Below are positions 16,723-26,368 of a DNA stretch of 41,589 bases, in pieces. Both the position numbers and the translations under genes were made by a program. Position 1 is the first letter of the stretch; every line of letters begins with the position of its first letter. The notes below the pieces were generated by a model that searched no databases, was not told the origin of the DNA, and saw nothing but the letters and a program-made list of their open reading frames with translations. The stretch is from contig JABCZY010000008.1 in assembly GCA_013289395.1 (NCBI GenBank), forward strand, positions 1 through 41,589, given 5' to 3'. The stretch comes from Bacteroidota bacterium (GTDB lineage Bacteria > Bacteroidota > Bacteroidia > JABEUT01).

Positions 16723-19700
16723 ATGAGTAATAAGTACAAAATAATTCCTCTTATTGTTTTTCTCTTTTGGGGGGCTTATTTTGGAATTGCTCAGACCCAG
16801 GTAGTTCATCCAACCCCAACTCATATAGCTGTAAATAATTCTATAACGCAAACCTTAGCCACTACTAATTCCTATATAAATTATGTTGAAAATAAGGGGC
16901 AATGGTATAATAAAGTGTTGTACCAGGGTGATTTTAACGGAGGTAGGATATTCCTTGAAAAGAATGCCTTAACTTATTTATTTTTTCCTCCGGGCGGGCT
17001 TGAGAGGCTACACCCCAACCCTAATGGTAACCCGCAGGACTTTGTAAGTTGTAGTATGACCTTTCAGGCCGTGCGAATGGAATTTGAGAATAGCTTGCCT
17101 GCAACTGTTGAAGGCGGAGGCCGTAAGGAATTTTACAATAACTATTTTGTTGGAAGTGATAGAAGCAAGTGGGCATCGGGCGTAGGGGTTTTTGGAGAAG
17201 TGAACTACAATAGCATATATCCTGGTATTTCAGTAAAGGTATTCAGTGATCTCAACAATGTACGGTATGACTTTTTTGTTGCCCCGCATGCTGATATTAC
17301 AAATTTGAAAATGCGTTTTACCGGGCAGAACTATTTATCGGTTAAGAACGGACAACTTGTTATACATACTGAAATTGGTGATATAGCACAGGCAAGGCCT
17401 ATAGCCTACCAGGAAGTAAATGGTAAAAAAGTGAATGTAGATTGTGATTTTGTACTGAATAAAGATGAACTGAGTTTCAATCTAAAAGGTTCATATGATG
17501 CTTCGTTGCCTTTGGTAATTGACCCTACACTAGTGTTTGCAACGTTTAGCGGTTCTACAGCCGATAACTGGGGAATGAGTGCAACATACGATGCTATGAG
17601 CAATGCATATACTTCAGGGATTGCATTTAGTGCAGGTTACCCGGTAACACCGGGTGCTTTCCAGGTTACTTTTCAGGGCGGTGGTACCGGTGGTGGTAAC
17701 AACTGGCCTACACCTGATAACAATGGATACGATATAGTAATTTCTAAATTTAATCCTACCGGAACGACATTATTATTTTCTACTTACCTTGGTGGAAGTG
17801 ATAATGAAGAACCTCAAAGCTTAGTGGTAGATAACACAAATAATTTGCTTGTGTTAGGCCGTACGTACTCTAAAAATTTCCCTACAACACCTGGAGCATA
17901 CAGCACTACATCTGGTGGAGGCGCCGATCTGAGCATTACAAAATTCGATTCAAGCGGTGTATTACTGGCCTCAACTTATGTTGGTGGTTCCGGCGATGAT
18001 GGTGTAAATATTTCAGCCATAGAAACGTTTTTAGGTTCACTTAAATTTAATTATGCTGACGATGGACGAGGAGATATTGTAGTAGATAATAACAACAATG
18101 TGTACGTGGCTTCATGTACTTCTTCTCCTAATTTTCCAACCACTGCCGGAGCTGTTCAAGCTTCCTCGCAAGGCATGCAGGATGGATGCGCATTTAAAAT
18201 GAGCTCTAACTTAAGCACAATGTTGTGGGGCACATACCTTGGTGGCGGTTCAGATGACGCAGCGTATAATATTGCCTTAAACTCAAAGAACGAGGCTTAT
18301 GTAGCAGGCGGTACATCAAGCTCAAATTTCCCTACCACTCCTACAACCCTGCAACCTGCTTATAGCGGTGCAATTGATGGATTTGTAGTTCATCTTTCCA
18401 CAACAGGCACATTATTACAATCTACCTATTTGGGTACCAGTGGCTACGACCAGGCCTTTTTTGTACAGACGGATAAGTATAACAATGTATATGTATATGG
18501 CCAGACGAGTGGAAACTACCCGATAACTGCCGGCGTGTATTCTAATCCGAACAGCGGTCAGTTTATTCATGAAATGGACCCAACGCTTTCCAAAACTATT
18601 TTTTCTACAGAGTTTGGTTCAGGCCGTGGTGTGCCGGATATTGCTCCATCTGCTTTCCTGGTTGATAATTGTTTGAATATTTACATTTCGGGTTGGGCAG
18701 GAGATCTGTATGGGTATAACGGACATTCAAGCAGTAGTATAGGATTGCCGGTTACTGCCAATGCATACAGAAGTGTACCCAATGTATTGAATAACCCGCA
18801 GACGGGTAATATTAATAATGGCGAGGATTTTTACTTTATGGTAATGCAAAAGCAGGCCTCTACCTTATGGTACGCAACATTCTTTGGCAGCACTGGAGGA
18901 AACAATGGAAGCCTTGCGCATGTGGATGGAGGAACAAGCCGGTTTGATAAAAGAGGTGTAATATACCAGGCTATTTGCGGCGGTTGTCAAGGTTATTCTG
19001 ATATTCCTACAACACCCGGTGCATGGTCAGCTACCAATAAAGGTCCTAATTGTAATAATGCATTGGTAAAATTTAAAATGGACCTGTTGGAAACAATAGC
19101 TTCATTTATTATCAGCCCTAATGTTACAGCAGGTTGCGCCCCATTCGCTGTTAATTTTAAAAATATTACAACCTACGGACATGCATTCCGGTGGTTCTTT
19201 GGAAATGGGGATACCTCCTCTGTTGTTTCTCCTACATATACCTACACTAAGCCCGGTACTTATAAAGTAATGCTTATTGCAACCGATTCTACTACCTGTA
19301 ATGTTACTGATACGGGATATGCTACCGTAAGGGTAGTTGTACCGCTTACATTCACTGCACCATCAACATTTGTTTGTTTGGGTGATAGTGTTGCATTAAC
19401 CACCACCACTACAGGTGCAATAGGTGCAGCTAAATATACCTGGTCACCTTCCAACGGATTGAATGATACCAATACAGCATCACCTCACGCTGCACCACTG
19501 GGTTCTGCAACCTATTATGTAAGTGCAAAAGATAGCTTCTGTACTGTTATAGATACAGTACATGTTCAGGTATATACAAACACAACTAAAATTATTCCGC
19601 GCAATGATCAGCTATGCCTGGGCGATTCACTTGCCTTGAAAACCGACAGTAGTTTTGTGTCGTATGTATGGTCAACAGGATCGACGGCCTCATCAATAGA

Positions 19701-20514
19701 AGCGCGCAACGGCGGACCTTATTTTGTTGCTACTACAGATAAACATGGTTGTAAAGGAAAGGATAGTGTAGAAGTCCTGGCATTTTCGAAAGTACCGCTT
19801 ACAGAATTTGATACTACCATTTGCCTGAATACGGTTATTCATTTGTATGCTGATAGTGGCAATTATAAATACAGCTGGGAACCCTCATATGGGCTAAGTG
19901 CATATAACATTTATAACCCGGTTGCTAAGCCTTACGGAAGTGTTACCTATACGGTTACGGTTACAAATGGGCCCTGCGTAAGCAAAGATTCCAGTATTAT
20001 AAAAATAAAACCAATGCCTATTGTTCAAGCAATGCCCGATAGTATGATGGTTTTACCGGGACAGGTTGTAACCCTGAATGCAGTGGGTACGCCACCTTTT
20101 ACATGGAGCCCAACTGCTGAATTGAGTTGTACTGTGTGCGCAACAACGGTTGTAAAAGTAGATAGTAATACTGTTTTTTATGTTCAGGTGGCTGATAGCG
20201 ATGGCTGCAAGGCAATAGATTCTGTAATTGTAGATGTGTTACCTACCATGTATATACCCGATGCCTTTACCCCGAATGGTGATGGACTGAATGATGTATT
20301 CAGGCCTAAATTTACCGGGTACAGTACTATAGAGGTTTATATATTCGATCGCTGGGGCCAGCTTATTTATCACTGGAACACATTAGATGGTGGCTGGGAT
20401 GGAACCATGGGTGGCAAAAAGGTTGAAGAAGATACCTACGTATATATGTTAAAGGCTGTCACTTATTTCAACCAGGTTTTCCAGAAGATCGGCAGTGTTA
20501 CTGTGATCAGGTAA
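16723..20514 (+). CDS. Large T9SS-exported SBBP/PKD protein with CHU_C (gliding-motility type) C-terminus
   Basis: A 1263-aa surface or secreted protein. The start ATG at 16723 gives MSNKYK plus a hydrophobic signal ending near GIAQ. Domains in order: an N-terminal DUF7948-like region beginning ENKGQWYNKVLYQGDF; SBBP beta-propeller repeats (STYLGGSGDD-like units with NFPTT spacers, about 260-780); a PKD domain (CAPFAVNF...FGNGDTSSVVSPTYTY, about 805-885); several Ig-like/PKD-like modules with GDS..L strands; and the C-terminal CHU_C domain (IPDAFTPNGDGLNDVF...FDRWGQLIY), a type B T9SS sorting signal. Function is probably adhesion or matrix. Codon use looks like its neighbours. Confidence 0.92.
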   Translation: MSNKYKIIPLIVFLFWGAYFGIAQTQVVHPTPTHIAVNNSITQTLATTNSYINYVENKGQWYNKVLYQGDFNGGRIFLEKNALTYLFFPPGGLERLHPNPNGNPQDFVSCSMTFQAVRMEFENSLPATVEGGGRKEFYNNYFVGSDRSKWASGVGVFGEVNYNSIYPGISVKVFSDLNNVRYDFFVAPHADITNLKMRFTGQNYLSVKNGQLVIHTEIGDIAQARPIAYQEVNGKKVNVDCDFVLNKDELSFNLKGSYDASLPLVIDPTLVFATFSGSTADNWGMSATYDAMSNAYTSGIAFSAGYPVTPGAFQVTFQGGGTGGGNNWPTPDNNGYDIVISKFNPTGTTLLFSTYLGGSDNEEPQSLVVDNTNNLLVLGRTYSKNFPTTPGAYSTTSGGGADLSITKFDSSGVLLASTYVGGSGDDGVNISAIETFLGSLKFNYADDGRGDIVVDNNNNVYVASCTSSPNFPTTAGAVQASSQGMQDGCAFKMSSNLSTMLWGTYLGGGSDDAAYNIALNSKNEAYVAGGTSSSNFPTTPTTLQPAYSGAIDGFVVHLSTTGTLLQSTYLGTSGYDQAFFVQTDKYNNVYVYGQTSGNYPITAGVYSNPNSGQFIHEMDPTLSKTIFSTEFGSGRGVPDIAPSAFLVDNCLNIYISGWAGDLYGYNGHSSSSIGLPVTANAYRSVPNVLNNPQTGNINNGEDFYFMVMQKQASTLWYATFFGSTGGNNGSLAHVDGGTSRFDKRGVIYQAICGGCQGYSDIPTTPGAWSATNKGPNCNNALVKFKMDLLETIASFIISPNVTAGCAPFAVNFKNITTYGHAFRWFFGNGDTSSVVSPTYTYTKPGTYKVMLIATDSTTCNVTDTGYATVRVVVPLTFTAPSTFVCLGDSVALTTTTTGAIGAAKYTWSPSNGLNDTNTASPHAAPLGSATYYVSAKDSFCTVIDTVHVQVYTNTTKIIPRNDQLCLGDSLALKTDSSFVSYVWSTGSTASSIEARNGGPYFVATTDKHGCKGKDSVEVLAFSKVPLTEFDTTICLNTVIHLYADSGNYKYSWEPSYGLSAYNIYNPVAKPYGSVTYTVTVTNGPCVSKDSSIIKIKPMPIVQAMPDSMMVLPGQVVTLNAVGTPPFTWSPTAELSCTVCATTVVKVDSNTVFYVQVADSDGCKAIDSVIVDVLPTMYIPDAFTPNGDGLNDVFRPKFTGYSTIEVYIFDRWGQLIYHWNTLDGGWDGTMGGKKVEEDTYVYMLKAVTYFNQVFQKIGSVTVIR

Positions 20515-20535
20515 AGACCTTTTTCCTTCATTTCC

Positions 20536-20565
20536 TTTGTTAATTGCCTTGAATGAGTATTTTTG
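20536..20565 (+). promoter_or_regulatory. Predicted promoter of ricT
   Basis: TTTG at 20536-20539, an 18-bp spacer and TATTTTTG at 20558-20565. The leader to the ATG at 20587 is short, about 15 nt. Confidence 0.5.
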
Positions 20566-20586
20566 CTCTTCAGCTAACAAGAAAGC

Positions 20587-21804
20587 ATGGGATGTAGTGG
20601 TTGTTCGACAAACAGAGGGAATACAAGCGGTGGAGGTTGCTCTACCAAAGGTGGAGGCTGCAATAAGCTTAATGTGTTCGATTGGCTTGCCAATATGGAA
20701 CTACCAGCCGGCCAAAAACCTTTTGATATTGTTGAAATACGATTTAAGAACAGCCGCAAGGAGTTTTTCCGCAACCGTAATGGCCTGCAATTATTAGTAG
20801 GTAATATTGTGGTAGTAGAAGCTGCCAGTGGGTATGATGTAGGTGTTATTTCTATTTCAGGCGAACTGGTGCGTTTACAAATGCGTAAAAAGAAAGTTGA
20901 TCCAGCTGATCCTGCAATTAAAAATGTGTTACGAAAAGCTACTCCTGCCGACGTAGAAAAATGGCGTGAGGTGCAGGCCCTGGAACCAAAAATTCTGGTG
21001 CGTGCCCGCATACTGGCATCGAGCATGAAGCTTGATATGAAGCTGAATGATATTGAATACCAAGGCGATAAATCGCATGTTTCTTTTTACTATACTGCAC
21101 CGGGCCGCGTAGATTTCCGCGAGCTTATTAGGGCATTTGCATCTGAATTCAGGGTGCGTGTACAAATGTGGCAGATAGGTGAAAGGCAGGAAGCAGGCCG
21201 CTTAGGTGGTATTGGTTCTTGCGGAAGAGAATTATGTTGCTCTACCTGGCTGACAGATTTTCGCTCGGTAAGCACTACTGCTGCACGTTACCAGCAATTG
21301 GCATTGAACCCGGTTAAGCTGGCAGGCCAATGTGGTAAACTTAAATGTTGTTTGAACTTTGAATTAGATAGTTATTTAGATGCCCTGAAAGACTTGCCTC
21401 AACCTACAGAACTGGAATCGCAGAAGGGTAGGGCATTCCATCAAAAAACAGATATTTTCAAGCGTATTCTTTGGTACACCTATTCCGATGCACCGACTAA
21501 TTTCATGGCATTAAGTGTAGACAGGGTTAAGTATGTTATGGATATGAACAAGAACGGCAAGAAACCTGCTGAACTTGAAGAAACAAAGGTTGAAGAAAAG
21601 AAAGAAGTTGGCTATGTGGTAGGTGGAGTTCCATCAACACTTAAACAACAGCCACGCCGCCAGCAGCAACCGCGACGCAGGCCTCAGAATAATCAGAACC
21701 GGCCTAACAATCCTAATAAGCCGAATAATCCTAACAGGCCAAATAATCCGAATCAGGCTCGTCCTAATAAACCGGGTAATACTCCCCCTCCTCCTAAGGA
21801 ATAA
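20587..21804 (+). CDS. ricT: RicT/YaaT-like PSP1-domain protein
   Basis: A 405-aa protein with a PSP1 C-terminal domain. Two cysteine clusters, GSCGRELCC (C212, C217, C218) and GQCGKLKCC (C249, C254, C255), match the Fe-S-binding region of RicT, which in Bacillus forms a complex with RicA and RicF and modulates RNase Y. The N-terminus has its own Cys/Gly-rich stretch (C3, C6, C18, C25) before NKLNVFDWL, typical of the Bacteroidota form. Residues about 360-405 are a low-complexity Pro/Asn/Arg tail with NPN-type repeats. No ricA or ricF homologue is nearby. A terminator follows. Confidence 0.88.
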   Translation: MGCSGCSTNRGNTSGGGCSTKGGGCNKLNVFDWLANMELPAGQKPFDIVEIRFKNSRKEFFRNRNGLQLLVGNIVVVEAASGYDVGVISISGELVRLQMRKKKVDPADPAIKNVLRKATPADVEKWREVQALEPKILVRARILASSMKLDMKLNDIEYQGDKSHVSFYYTAPGRVDFRELIRAFASEFRVRVQMWQIGERQEAGRLGGIGSCGRELCCSTWLTDFRSVSTTAARYQQLALNPVKLAGQCGKLKCCLNFELDSYLDALKDLPQPTELESQKGRAFHQKTDIFKRILWYTYSDAPTNFMALSVDRVKYVMDMNKNGKKPAELEETKVEEKKEVGYVVGGVPSTLKQQPRRQQQPRRRPQNNQNRPNNPNKPNNPNRPNNPNQARPNKPGNTPPPPKE

Positions 21805-21829
21805 ATTTAATTTGGAAATCCTTTGACAG

Positions 21830-21854
21830 ACTCAGCAGAAAGCTGAGTTTTTTT
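21830..21854 (+). terminator. Rho-independent terminator of ricT
   Basis: ACTCAGC pairs with GCTGAGT across a five-base AGAAA loop and is followed directly by T7. On the other strand no T-run follows, so it serves the plus strand only. Confidence 0.88.
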
Positions 21855-22803
21855 ATTTGCTTTTGCCAAATACCCAGGCTTCTTCCTGAACATTTTTGCG
21901 GAAGCTATCCAATTGTGATTCAGCTTCGCTATATGAGTTGTATTTGCCACAGCCCACTATATATAAACCATCCGGAGTTTTTCCTACAATAGCTCCATCC
22001 ACATTTTTCTTTTTCAGTATTGCGATCATATTCTGGGCATTCTCATAAATGCGGAAACAACCTGCAACAATATGATAAGATGCTGATGTAATGTCAATGT
22101 TCTTTACGGCTGGAGCTTCTTTTACATAAATAGTCAAACTATCTTTTGCAATGGGTGCATTTAACTTAGCAAGAGAATGGTCAGGTGAATACACATACGT
22201 AGGTGCTTCCTTCTTTCCGAACATATTCAGGCTTGCGTAGTTACTCAAATTGGTTTCATTTATGGTAAACCAAAAAGTTGATGTAACCAATGCACTGATT
22301 GCAGCAGCTATAGCATACGGGCGTAAACGAGATCTTTCTTTATGCAATTGTACAACAGTACTTTCTTTTTCTTCCGTTTTTTCCTGTTCAACAGGCAAGC
22401 GATAGAAAGCCGAAAGACCAAATGCCTCGGGTAAATAATTTACTTTTTCATCGGGTTGAAAAGCAACATTATTGCTTTCATCCATATATAATACGCCAAT
22501 GTTCTCGAACACTATGCGCTTATTATTCTTTAATTCATTGCGGTAACGGCCAACTTCACCTGCTATCTGCTTAAGTGCTTCGGCATAGGTAAGTTGCTCA
22601 CGTATAGACATATGATTGGCAAGCAAGCCATCATTTTGCGTAAGCCCTTTATTGAAGAGTATCTTTTTACGTGGTGGTTCAAAAAGGTGCTTTACTTCAT
22701 CAACTTTGGCAGGGGAATAGTTACCAATGAATCCGCCAAAATCGGGCACAATAACACAGTCGTGTTCAAATAACAATTCGCTAATGTGTTCTTCTATGCG
22801 CAT
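21853..22803 (-). CDS. HU-CCDC81-like and SPOR domain membrane protein
   Basis: A 316-aa protein. Residues 1 to about 130 look like the two HU-CCDC81 modules found in Bacteroidota (IEEHISELLFEHDCVIVPDF, FGGFIGNY, ENIGVLYMDE). One membrane helix sits at about 160-180 (YAIAAAISALVTSTFWFTI). A C-terminal SPOR domain (about 240-312: YHIVAGCFRIYENAQNM, then GLYIVGCGKYNSYSEAE) faces the periplasm and should bind denuded septal glycan. The HU-like part would lie in the cytoplasm and might contact DNA, so the protein could link the cell-division site with the nucleoid; this is inference. It is the last gene of a cinA-kdsB-SPOR transcript, 22 bp after kdsB. Confidence 0.83.
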   Translation of the reverse strand: MRIEEHISELLFEHDCVIVPDFGGFIGNYSPAKVDEVKHLFEPPRKKILFNKGLTQNDGLLANHMSIREQLTYAEALKQIAGEVGRYRNELKNNKRIVFENIGVLYMDESNNVAFQPDEKVNYLPEAFGLSAFYRLPVEQEKTEEKESTVVQLHKERSRLRPYAIAAAISALVTSTFWFTINETNLSNYASLNMFGKKEAPTYVYSPDHSLAKLNAPIAKDSLTIYVKEAPAVKNIDITSASYHIVAGCFRIYENAQNMIAILKKKNVDGAIVGKTPDGLYIVGCGKYNSYSEAESQLDSFRKNVQEEAWVFGKSK

Positions 22804-22825
22804 ACGTGTTTCGGTAGCCTCAAAA

Positions 22826-23557
22826 TTAACGAATCTTTTGTAAATCTTCAGGGGTATCTATAGATATTGCTTCTTTATCTGTAATATCTACAAAAATAGG
22901 GTATCCGTTCTCCATCCAACGCAATTGTTCCAATGATTCAGCAAGCTCTAAGGCCGAAGGAGCCAGTTTTACTACTTTCTTAATAACCTCAGCCCTGAAA
23001 GCATAAATGCCTATATGTTTAAGGTATGGGTGTTTTTTTACCCATTCCTCTCCTTTTGCATCGCGGTAAAATGGTATGGCAGAGCGGCTGAAATACAAAG
23101 CCTCTCCATTTGCCTTACGTACCACCTTTATAGTTGAAGGGTTATTCAGTTCTTTTTCTTCTGCCAGTAAACGGGCAAGCGTTGCTATCTGAACAGAATC
23201 ATTCTTAAAACAAGCCACTACCTTATCTATTTGTTCGGGATGTATGAAAGGTTCATCGCCTTGAATGTTAACAACCACATCCCATTGGTTTTGAGTCGAT
23301 TTCTCTAATGCCTCAACACAACGCTCGGTACCATTTTTGTGATGTGCGGCCGTCATAACCACTTTACCGCGAAAGCTTTCCACTTCTTTGTAAATACGTT
23401 CGTCGTCGGTAGCCACAACTACTGCAGTAAGCGCCTTGCTTTGCATGGCTTGCTCATATACGCGGCGAATCATTGTCTTGCCTTGTATATCAACCAAGGG
23501 CTTACCCGGAAAGCGGGTAGAAGCAAAGCGTGCTGGTATAATGCCAATTGCATTCAT
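22826..23557 (-). CDS. kdsB: 3-deoxy-manno-octulosonate cytidylyltransferase
   Basis: A 243-aa CMP-Kdo synthetase, which activates Kdo with CTP before transfer to lipid A. The family motifs are complete: PARFASTRFPGKPL (about 8-21), ATDDERI, the NGTERC loop, VNIQGDEPFI (about 95-104), HIGIYAFR and the terminal DTPEDLQKIR. Its length is typical (about 245 aa). It sits 21 bp after cinA and 22 bp before the SPOR-domain gene. Together with the lipid A acyltransferase at about 9.5 kb, it shows that the organism makes a Kdo-containing lipid A. Confidence 0.97.
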   Translation of the reverse strand: MNAIGIIPARFASTRFPGKPLVDIQGKTMIRRVYEQAMQSKALTAVVVATDDERIYKEVESFRGKVVMTAAHHKNGTERCVEALEKSTQNQWDVVVNIQGDEPFIHPEQIDKVVACFKNDSVQIATLARLLAEEKELNNPSTIKVVRKANGEALYFSRSAIPFYRDAKGEEWVKKHPYLKHIGIYAFRAEVIKKVVKLAPSALELAESLEQLRWMENGYPIFVDITDKEAISIDTPEDLQKIR

Positions 23558-23578
23558 AGCTACAAAAATAAGGTTTGT

Positions 23579-24826
23579 TTACTCTGAAGCAAGTATTTCC
23601 TTGCGCAGCATATTTAAGGCCGTAAGGCCGGTAACAATAATATTCCTTTCGCGGTTGCCGCCAAACTGAAAGCACTTACTGAAAACCCTTTCGGGTGTTG
23701 CAATAGCTATCCAAACTGTTCCGACAGGTTTATCAAGTGTTCCTCCGCCTGGCCCGGCAATGCCCGATGCTGCAATAGAGTAATCTGTTTTCATTTTTAT
23801 TCGTACTGCTTTTGCCATTTGTTCCACTACCGGTTGTGAAACAGCTCCGTGTGTTTTTAATATTTCTTCACTTACTCCAAGCTCTGTGGTTTTTACATCA
23901 TACGAGTAACTGATAATAGCCCCCGTAAAATAATCGGAGCTACCTGCTACCGATGTAATGCGGTGTGCAATGTATCCGCCCGTGCAACTCTCTGCCGTAG
24001 ATACTTTCTGTTTTCTTTGCTTCAGCAGGTCACCGACAATTCCCTCAAGCGTTTGATCATCGTAGCCAAAAATATGCTGGCCTGCAATCTTTTTCAACTC
24101 TTCAATTTTCCTGGCAATTTTTTCCTGCATCGTCTTTTCATCACTTCCGCTTATGCTGAGCCGTAACCTTACCATAGAAGAAGATGGCAGGTAGGCCAAT
24201 TTTATTTCTTCTTTGGCCAGCGATGTTTCCCAGTCTGATATTAGCTCGGAAAGAACCGATTCACCAATGCCTTGTGTAAGTACATTTTTGTGTATAATAA
24301 CAGGCAGGGTAAATTTCTTTTTCAGCCTTGGAATTACTTCATCTGTCATAAGTGCCTTCATTTCAAAAGGCACACCAGGCATCGAGGCATATATTTTTCC
24401 ACTCTCTTCAAACCACATACCCGGTGCAGTACCGTTTTTATTATGCAGGGGTGTACAGTTCTCAGGGATCTCCGCTTGCTTTCGGTTTATAGGTGTTACA
24501 TCTCTTCCGAACCTTTTAAATAGAGCAGTGACATCTGCTAATACACTTTCATCGAACCGAAGTTTTACATTAAAGTATTCGCAAATAGTATGTTTGGTAA
24601 TATCATCGCGTGTGGGTCCGAGGCCACCGGTAATCAGAATGATATCCACTCTGTTACTTGCCTCTTTCAGTGCGGTAAGTATATGCTCACGGTTATCCGA
24701 TACCGATGTTATTTGATGAACTTTTATTCCATGTTCATTCAATACAGTACCCATCCATGCGGAGTTGGTATCTACTATTTGCCCGATGAGGATTTCATCG
24801 CCTATGGTTATTATTTCTGCTAACAT
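23579..24826 (-). CDS. cinA: CinA family protein (competence/damage-inducible; nicotinamide-nucleotide amidase)
   Basis: A 415-aa two-domain protein. The N-terminal MoaB/MogA-like domain (about 1-170) has IGDEILIGQIVDTNSAWM and ITGGLGPTRDD. The C-terminal CinA domain (about 255-413) has the STAESCTGGYIAHRIT start and the SGIAGPGGG and PVGTVWIA motifs of NMN deamidase (PncC). In characterised homologues the C-terminal domain hydrolyses NMN and the N-terminal domain has ADP-ribose pyrophosphatase activity. Length and order are standard. It is the first gene of the cinA-kdsB-SPOR run and divergent from the esterase gene. Confidence 0.95.
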   Translation of the reverse strand: MLAEIITIGDEILIGQIVDTNSAWMGTVLNEHGIKVHQITSVSDNREHILTALKEASNRVDIILITGGLGPTRDDITKHTICEYFNVKLRFDESVLADVTALFKRFGRDVTPINRKQAEIPENCTPLHNKNGTAPGMWFEESGKIYASMPGVPFEMKALMTDEVIPRLKKKFTLPVIIHKNVLTQGIGESVLSELISDWETSLAKEEIKLAYLPSSSMVRLRLSISGSDEKTMQEKIARKIEELKKIAGQHIFGYDDQTLEGIVGDLLKQRKQKVSTAESCTGGYIAHRITSVAGSSDYFTGAIISYSYDVKTTELGVSEEILKTHGAVSQPVVEQMAKAVRIKMKTDYSIAASGIAGPGGGTLDKPVGTVWIAIATPERVFSKCFQFGGNRERNIIVTGLTALNMLRKEILASE

Positions 24827-24884
24827 AATTATACAAGTTTAGAAAAAAAGTAACTTGCCGGGGCAATTGATTAATGAACAGCCT

Positions 24885-26339
24885 ATGAACAAGTACAATA
24901 TCTATATTTTGGGAGCCATAATGCTATGGGGTTGTCATGGAAATCCTAAGGCCGCAGGCAACGACAATACTAGCCAAACAGCTGTAGACACTGTAAAACA
25001 CAGCCATGCCGAATTGAAGCCTTTAGATAAAGGTGTTATAATCGATACTATCCATTGCATTGATGTACCCACTGAGAAATATGCTGTGTATGTTCCCACT
25101 AAGTATACATCAACAAAAAAATGGCCTGTTATTTATTTTTTTGACCCACACGGAGTAGGAAATTTGCCCTTGAAGTTATATAAGGACCTTGCAGAGAAAT
25201 ATGGTTTTATTATTGCGGGTACCTATGGCTCCAGGAATGGTATGCAAATGGATGAATCGGCAAAAGCGGCCCAGGCATTTATGTCAGATGTATCGCAACG
25301 ACTTTCGATAGATAATGCACGGTTATATGTTTTTGGTTTTTCAGGTGGTGCACGGGTAGCCTGTTCATTGGCACTGAATGGTGGCATTGCAGGAGTGGTT
25401 GCATGTGGTGGTGGATTTCCACAAGAAGTACCGCAGATAACCCAGCCATTTTCAATTATAACATTTGTTGGGGAAAGGGATTTTAACTTTGTTGAACTGA
25501 AGAACCTGGACAGACAGTTAGACCAGAGCCCGCTCACTCACCAATTAGTAGTTTTTCATGGCAAGCATCAATGGCCACCTGTGGCAGATATTGAACAGGC
25601 ATTTCAGTGGATGGATCTGTGTGCCATGAGAAATAATACCATGACTAAAAACGATTCGATAATAAAGGTTGTTGAACAGGAACTTGTATTGGAAGCAGGT
25701 AAAAAAAGCACCCAGGATAAGGATATACACGAATATTTTACAAATAAAAAAGCATTGAATTTTTTACGTAGCTTAACTAATGTAGATAAATACGTGGCCG
25801 CAGTGCAAGACATGGAAAAATCGGGCAAGGTAGCTAAGTACCTGAAGGATGAACAGGCAAGCGAGATTGAGGAGGCTAAAATACAAAGACAATATATTGA
25901 CGACTTATCAACTCAGAACCAGGGGTGGTGGCAGGACAAGGTGAAGGCAATGAATACGCTGGTTAAAAAGGATTCCAGCTCACCGGTCAGCATACAAACA
26001 CAACGATTAATGAGCTTCCTTAGTCTTGCTGTTTACATGGGTGCTTCGCATTCATTCAAATCAACTGACGATGCAGCCACAGCACACTTTTTGAACCTGT
26101 ATGGCTTAATAGATCCTACTAATCCTGAGCATAGTTATTTGTTTGCAGGATTGTATGCACGTGAAAACAACTCCGAAAAAGCTATAAGCAGTTTACGTGA
26201 CGCAATGCGTTTAGGGTTTACAGATATTAAAAGGCTTGAAGCAGATTCTAATTTTAATGCTATAAGGAAGCAGGCAGGTTATAAAGATATTATTGCGAAG
26301 ATAGCTGCCATGCCAGCGAAGATAGATGTAACGCAGTAA
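24885..26339 (+). CDS. Lipoprotein alpha/beta-hydrolase (esterase-like) with helical C-terminal domain
   Basis: A 484-aa lipoprotein. The ATG at 24885 is chosen over the TTG at 24855 because it directly precedes a signal peptide with lipobox-like MLWGC. An esterase domain covers about 35-235: IYFFDPHG entry strand, the nucleophile elbow GFSGGAR with S153, and a likely catalytic H228 (HGKHQWPP); FVGERDF may hold the acid. The remaining 250 residues are helical, with a TPR-like segment near the end (YLFAGLYARENNSEKAISSL). The arrangement fits a surface or periplasmic phospholipase/carboxylesterase; the substrate is unknown. It ends 3 nt from the convergent L,D-transpeptidase gene. Confidence 0.8.
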   Translation: MNKYNIYILGAIMLWGCHGNPKAAGNDNTSQTAVDTVKHSHAELKPLDKGVIIDTIHCIDVPTEKYAVYVPTKYTSTKKWPVIYFFDPHGVGNLPLKLYKDLAEKYGFIIAGTYGSRNGMQMDESAKAAQAFMSDVSQRLSIDNARLYVFGFSGGARVACSLALNGGIAGVVACGGGFPQEVPQITQPFSIITFVGERDFNFVELKNLDRQLDQSPLTHQLVVFHGKHQWPPVADIEQAFQWMDLCAMRNNTMTKNDSIIKVVEQELVLEAGKKSTQDKDIHEYFTNKKALNFLRSLTNVDKYVAAVQDMEKSGKVAKYLKDEQASEIEEAKIQRQYIDDLSTQNQGWWQDKVKAMNTLVKKDSSSPVSIQTQRLMSFLSLAVYMGASHSFKSTDDAATAHFLNLYGLIDPTNPEHSYLFAGLYARENNSEKAISSLRDAMRLGFTDIKRLEADSNFNAIRKQAGYKDIIAKIAAMPAKIDVTQ

Positions 26340-26342
26340 TAG

Positions 26343-26368
26343 TTACCGGAAGCTATATTCTCCGGTAA
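26343..26368. other. Inverted repeat at the convergent gene ends
   Basis: TTACCGGA and TCCGGTAA form an 8-bp stem with a 10-base loop. It covers the last codons and stop of the minus-strand L,D-transpeptidase and lies just after the esterase stop. No T-tract follows on either strand, so a terminator role is uncertain. Confidence 0.35.

Noticed and set aside
21690-21785. Short tandem repeats that could suggest a repeat array
   Set aside because: They encode the Pro/Asn-rich tail of RicT in frame; no spacers or CRISPR-like structure.
24213-24716. 167-codon plus-strand reading frame
   Set aside because: Lies wholly inside cinA on the other strand; no signal, domain or promoter.
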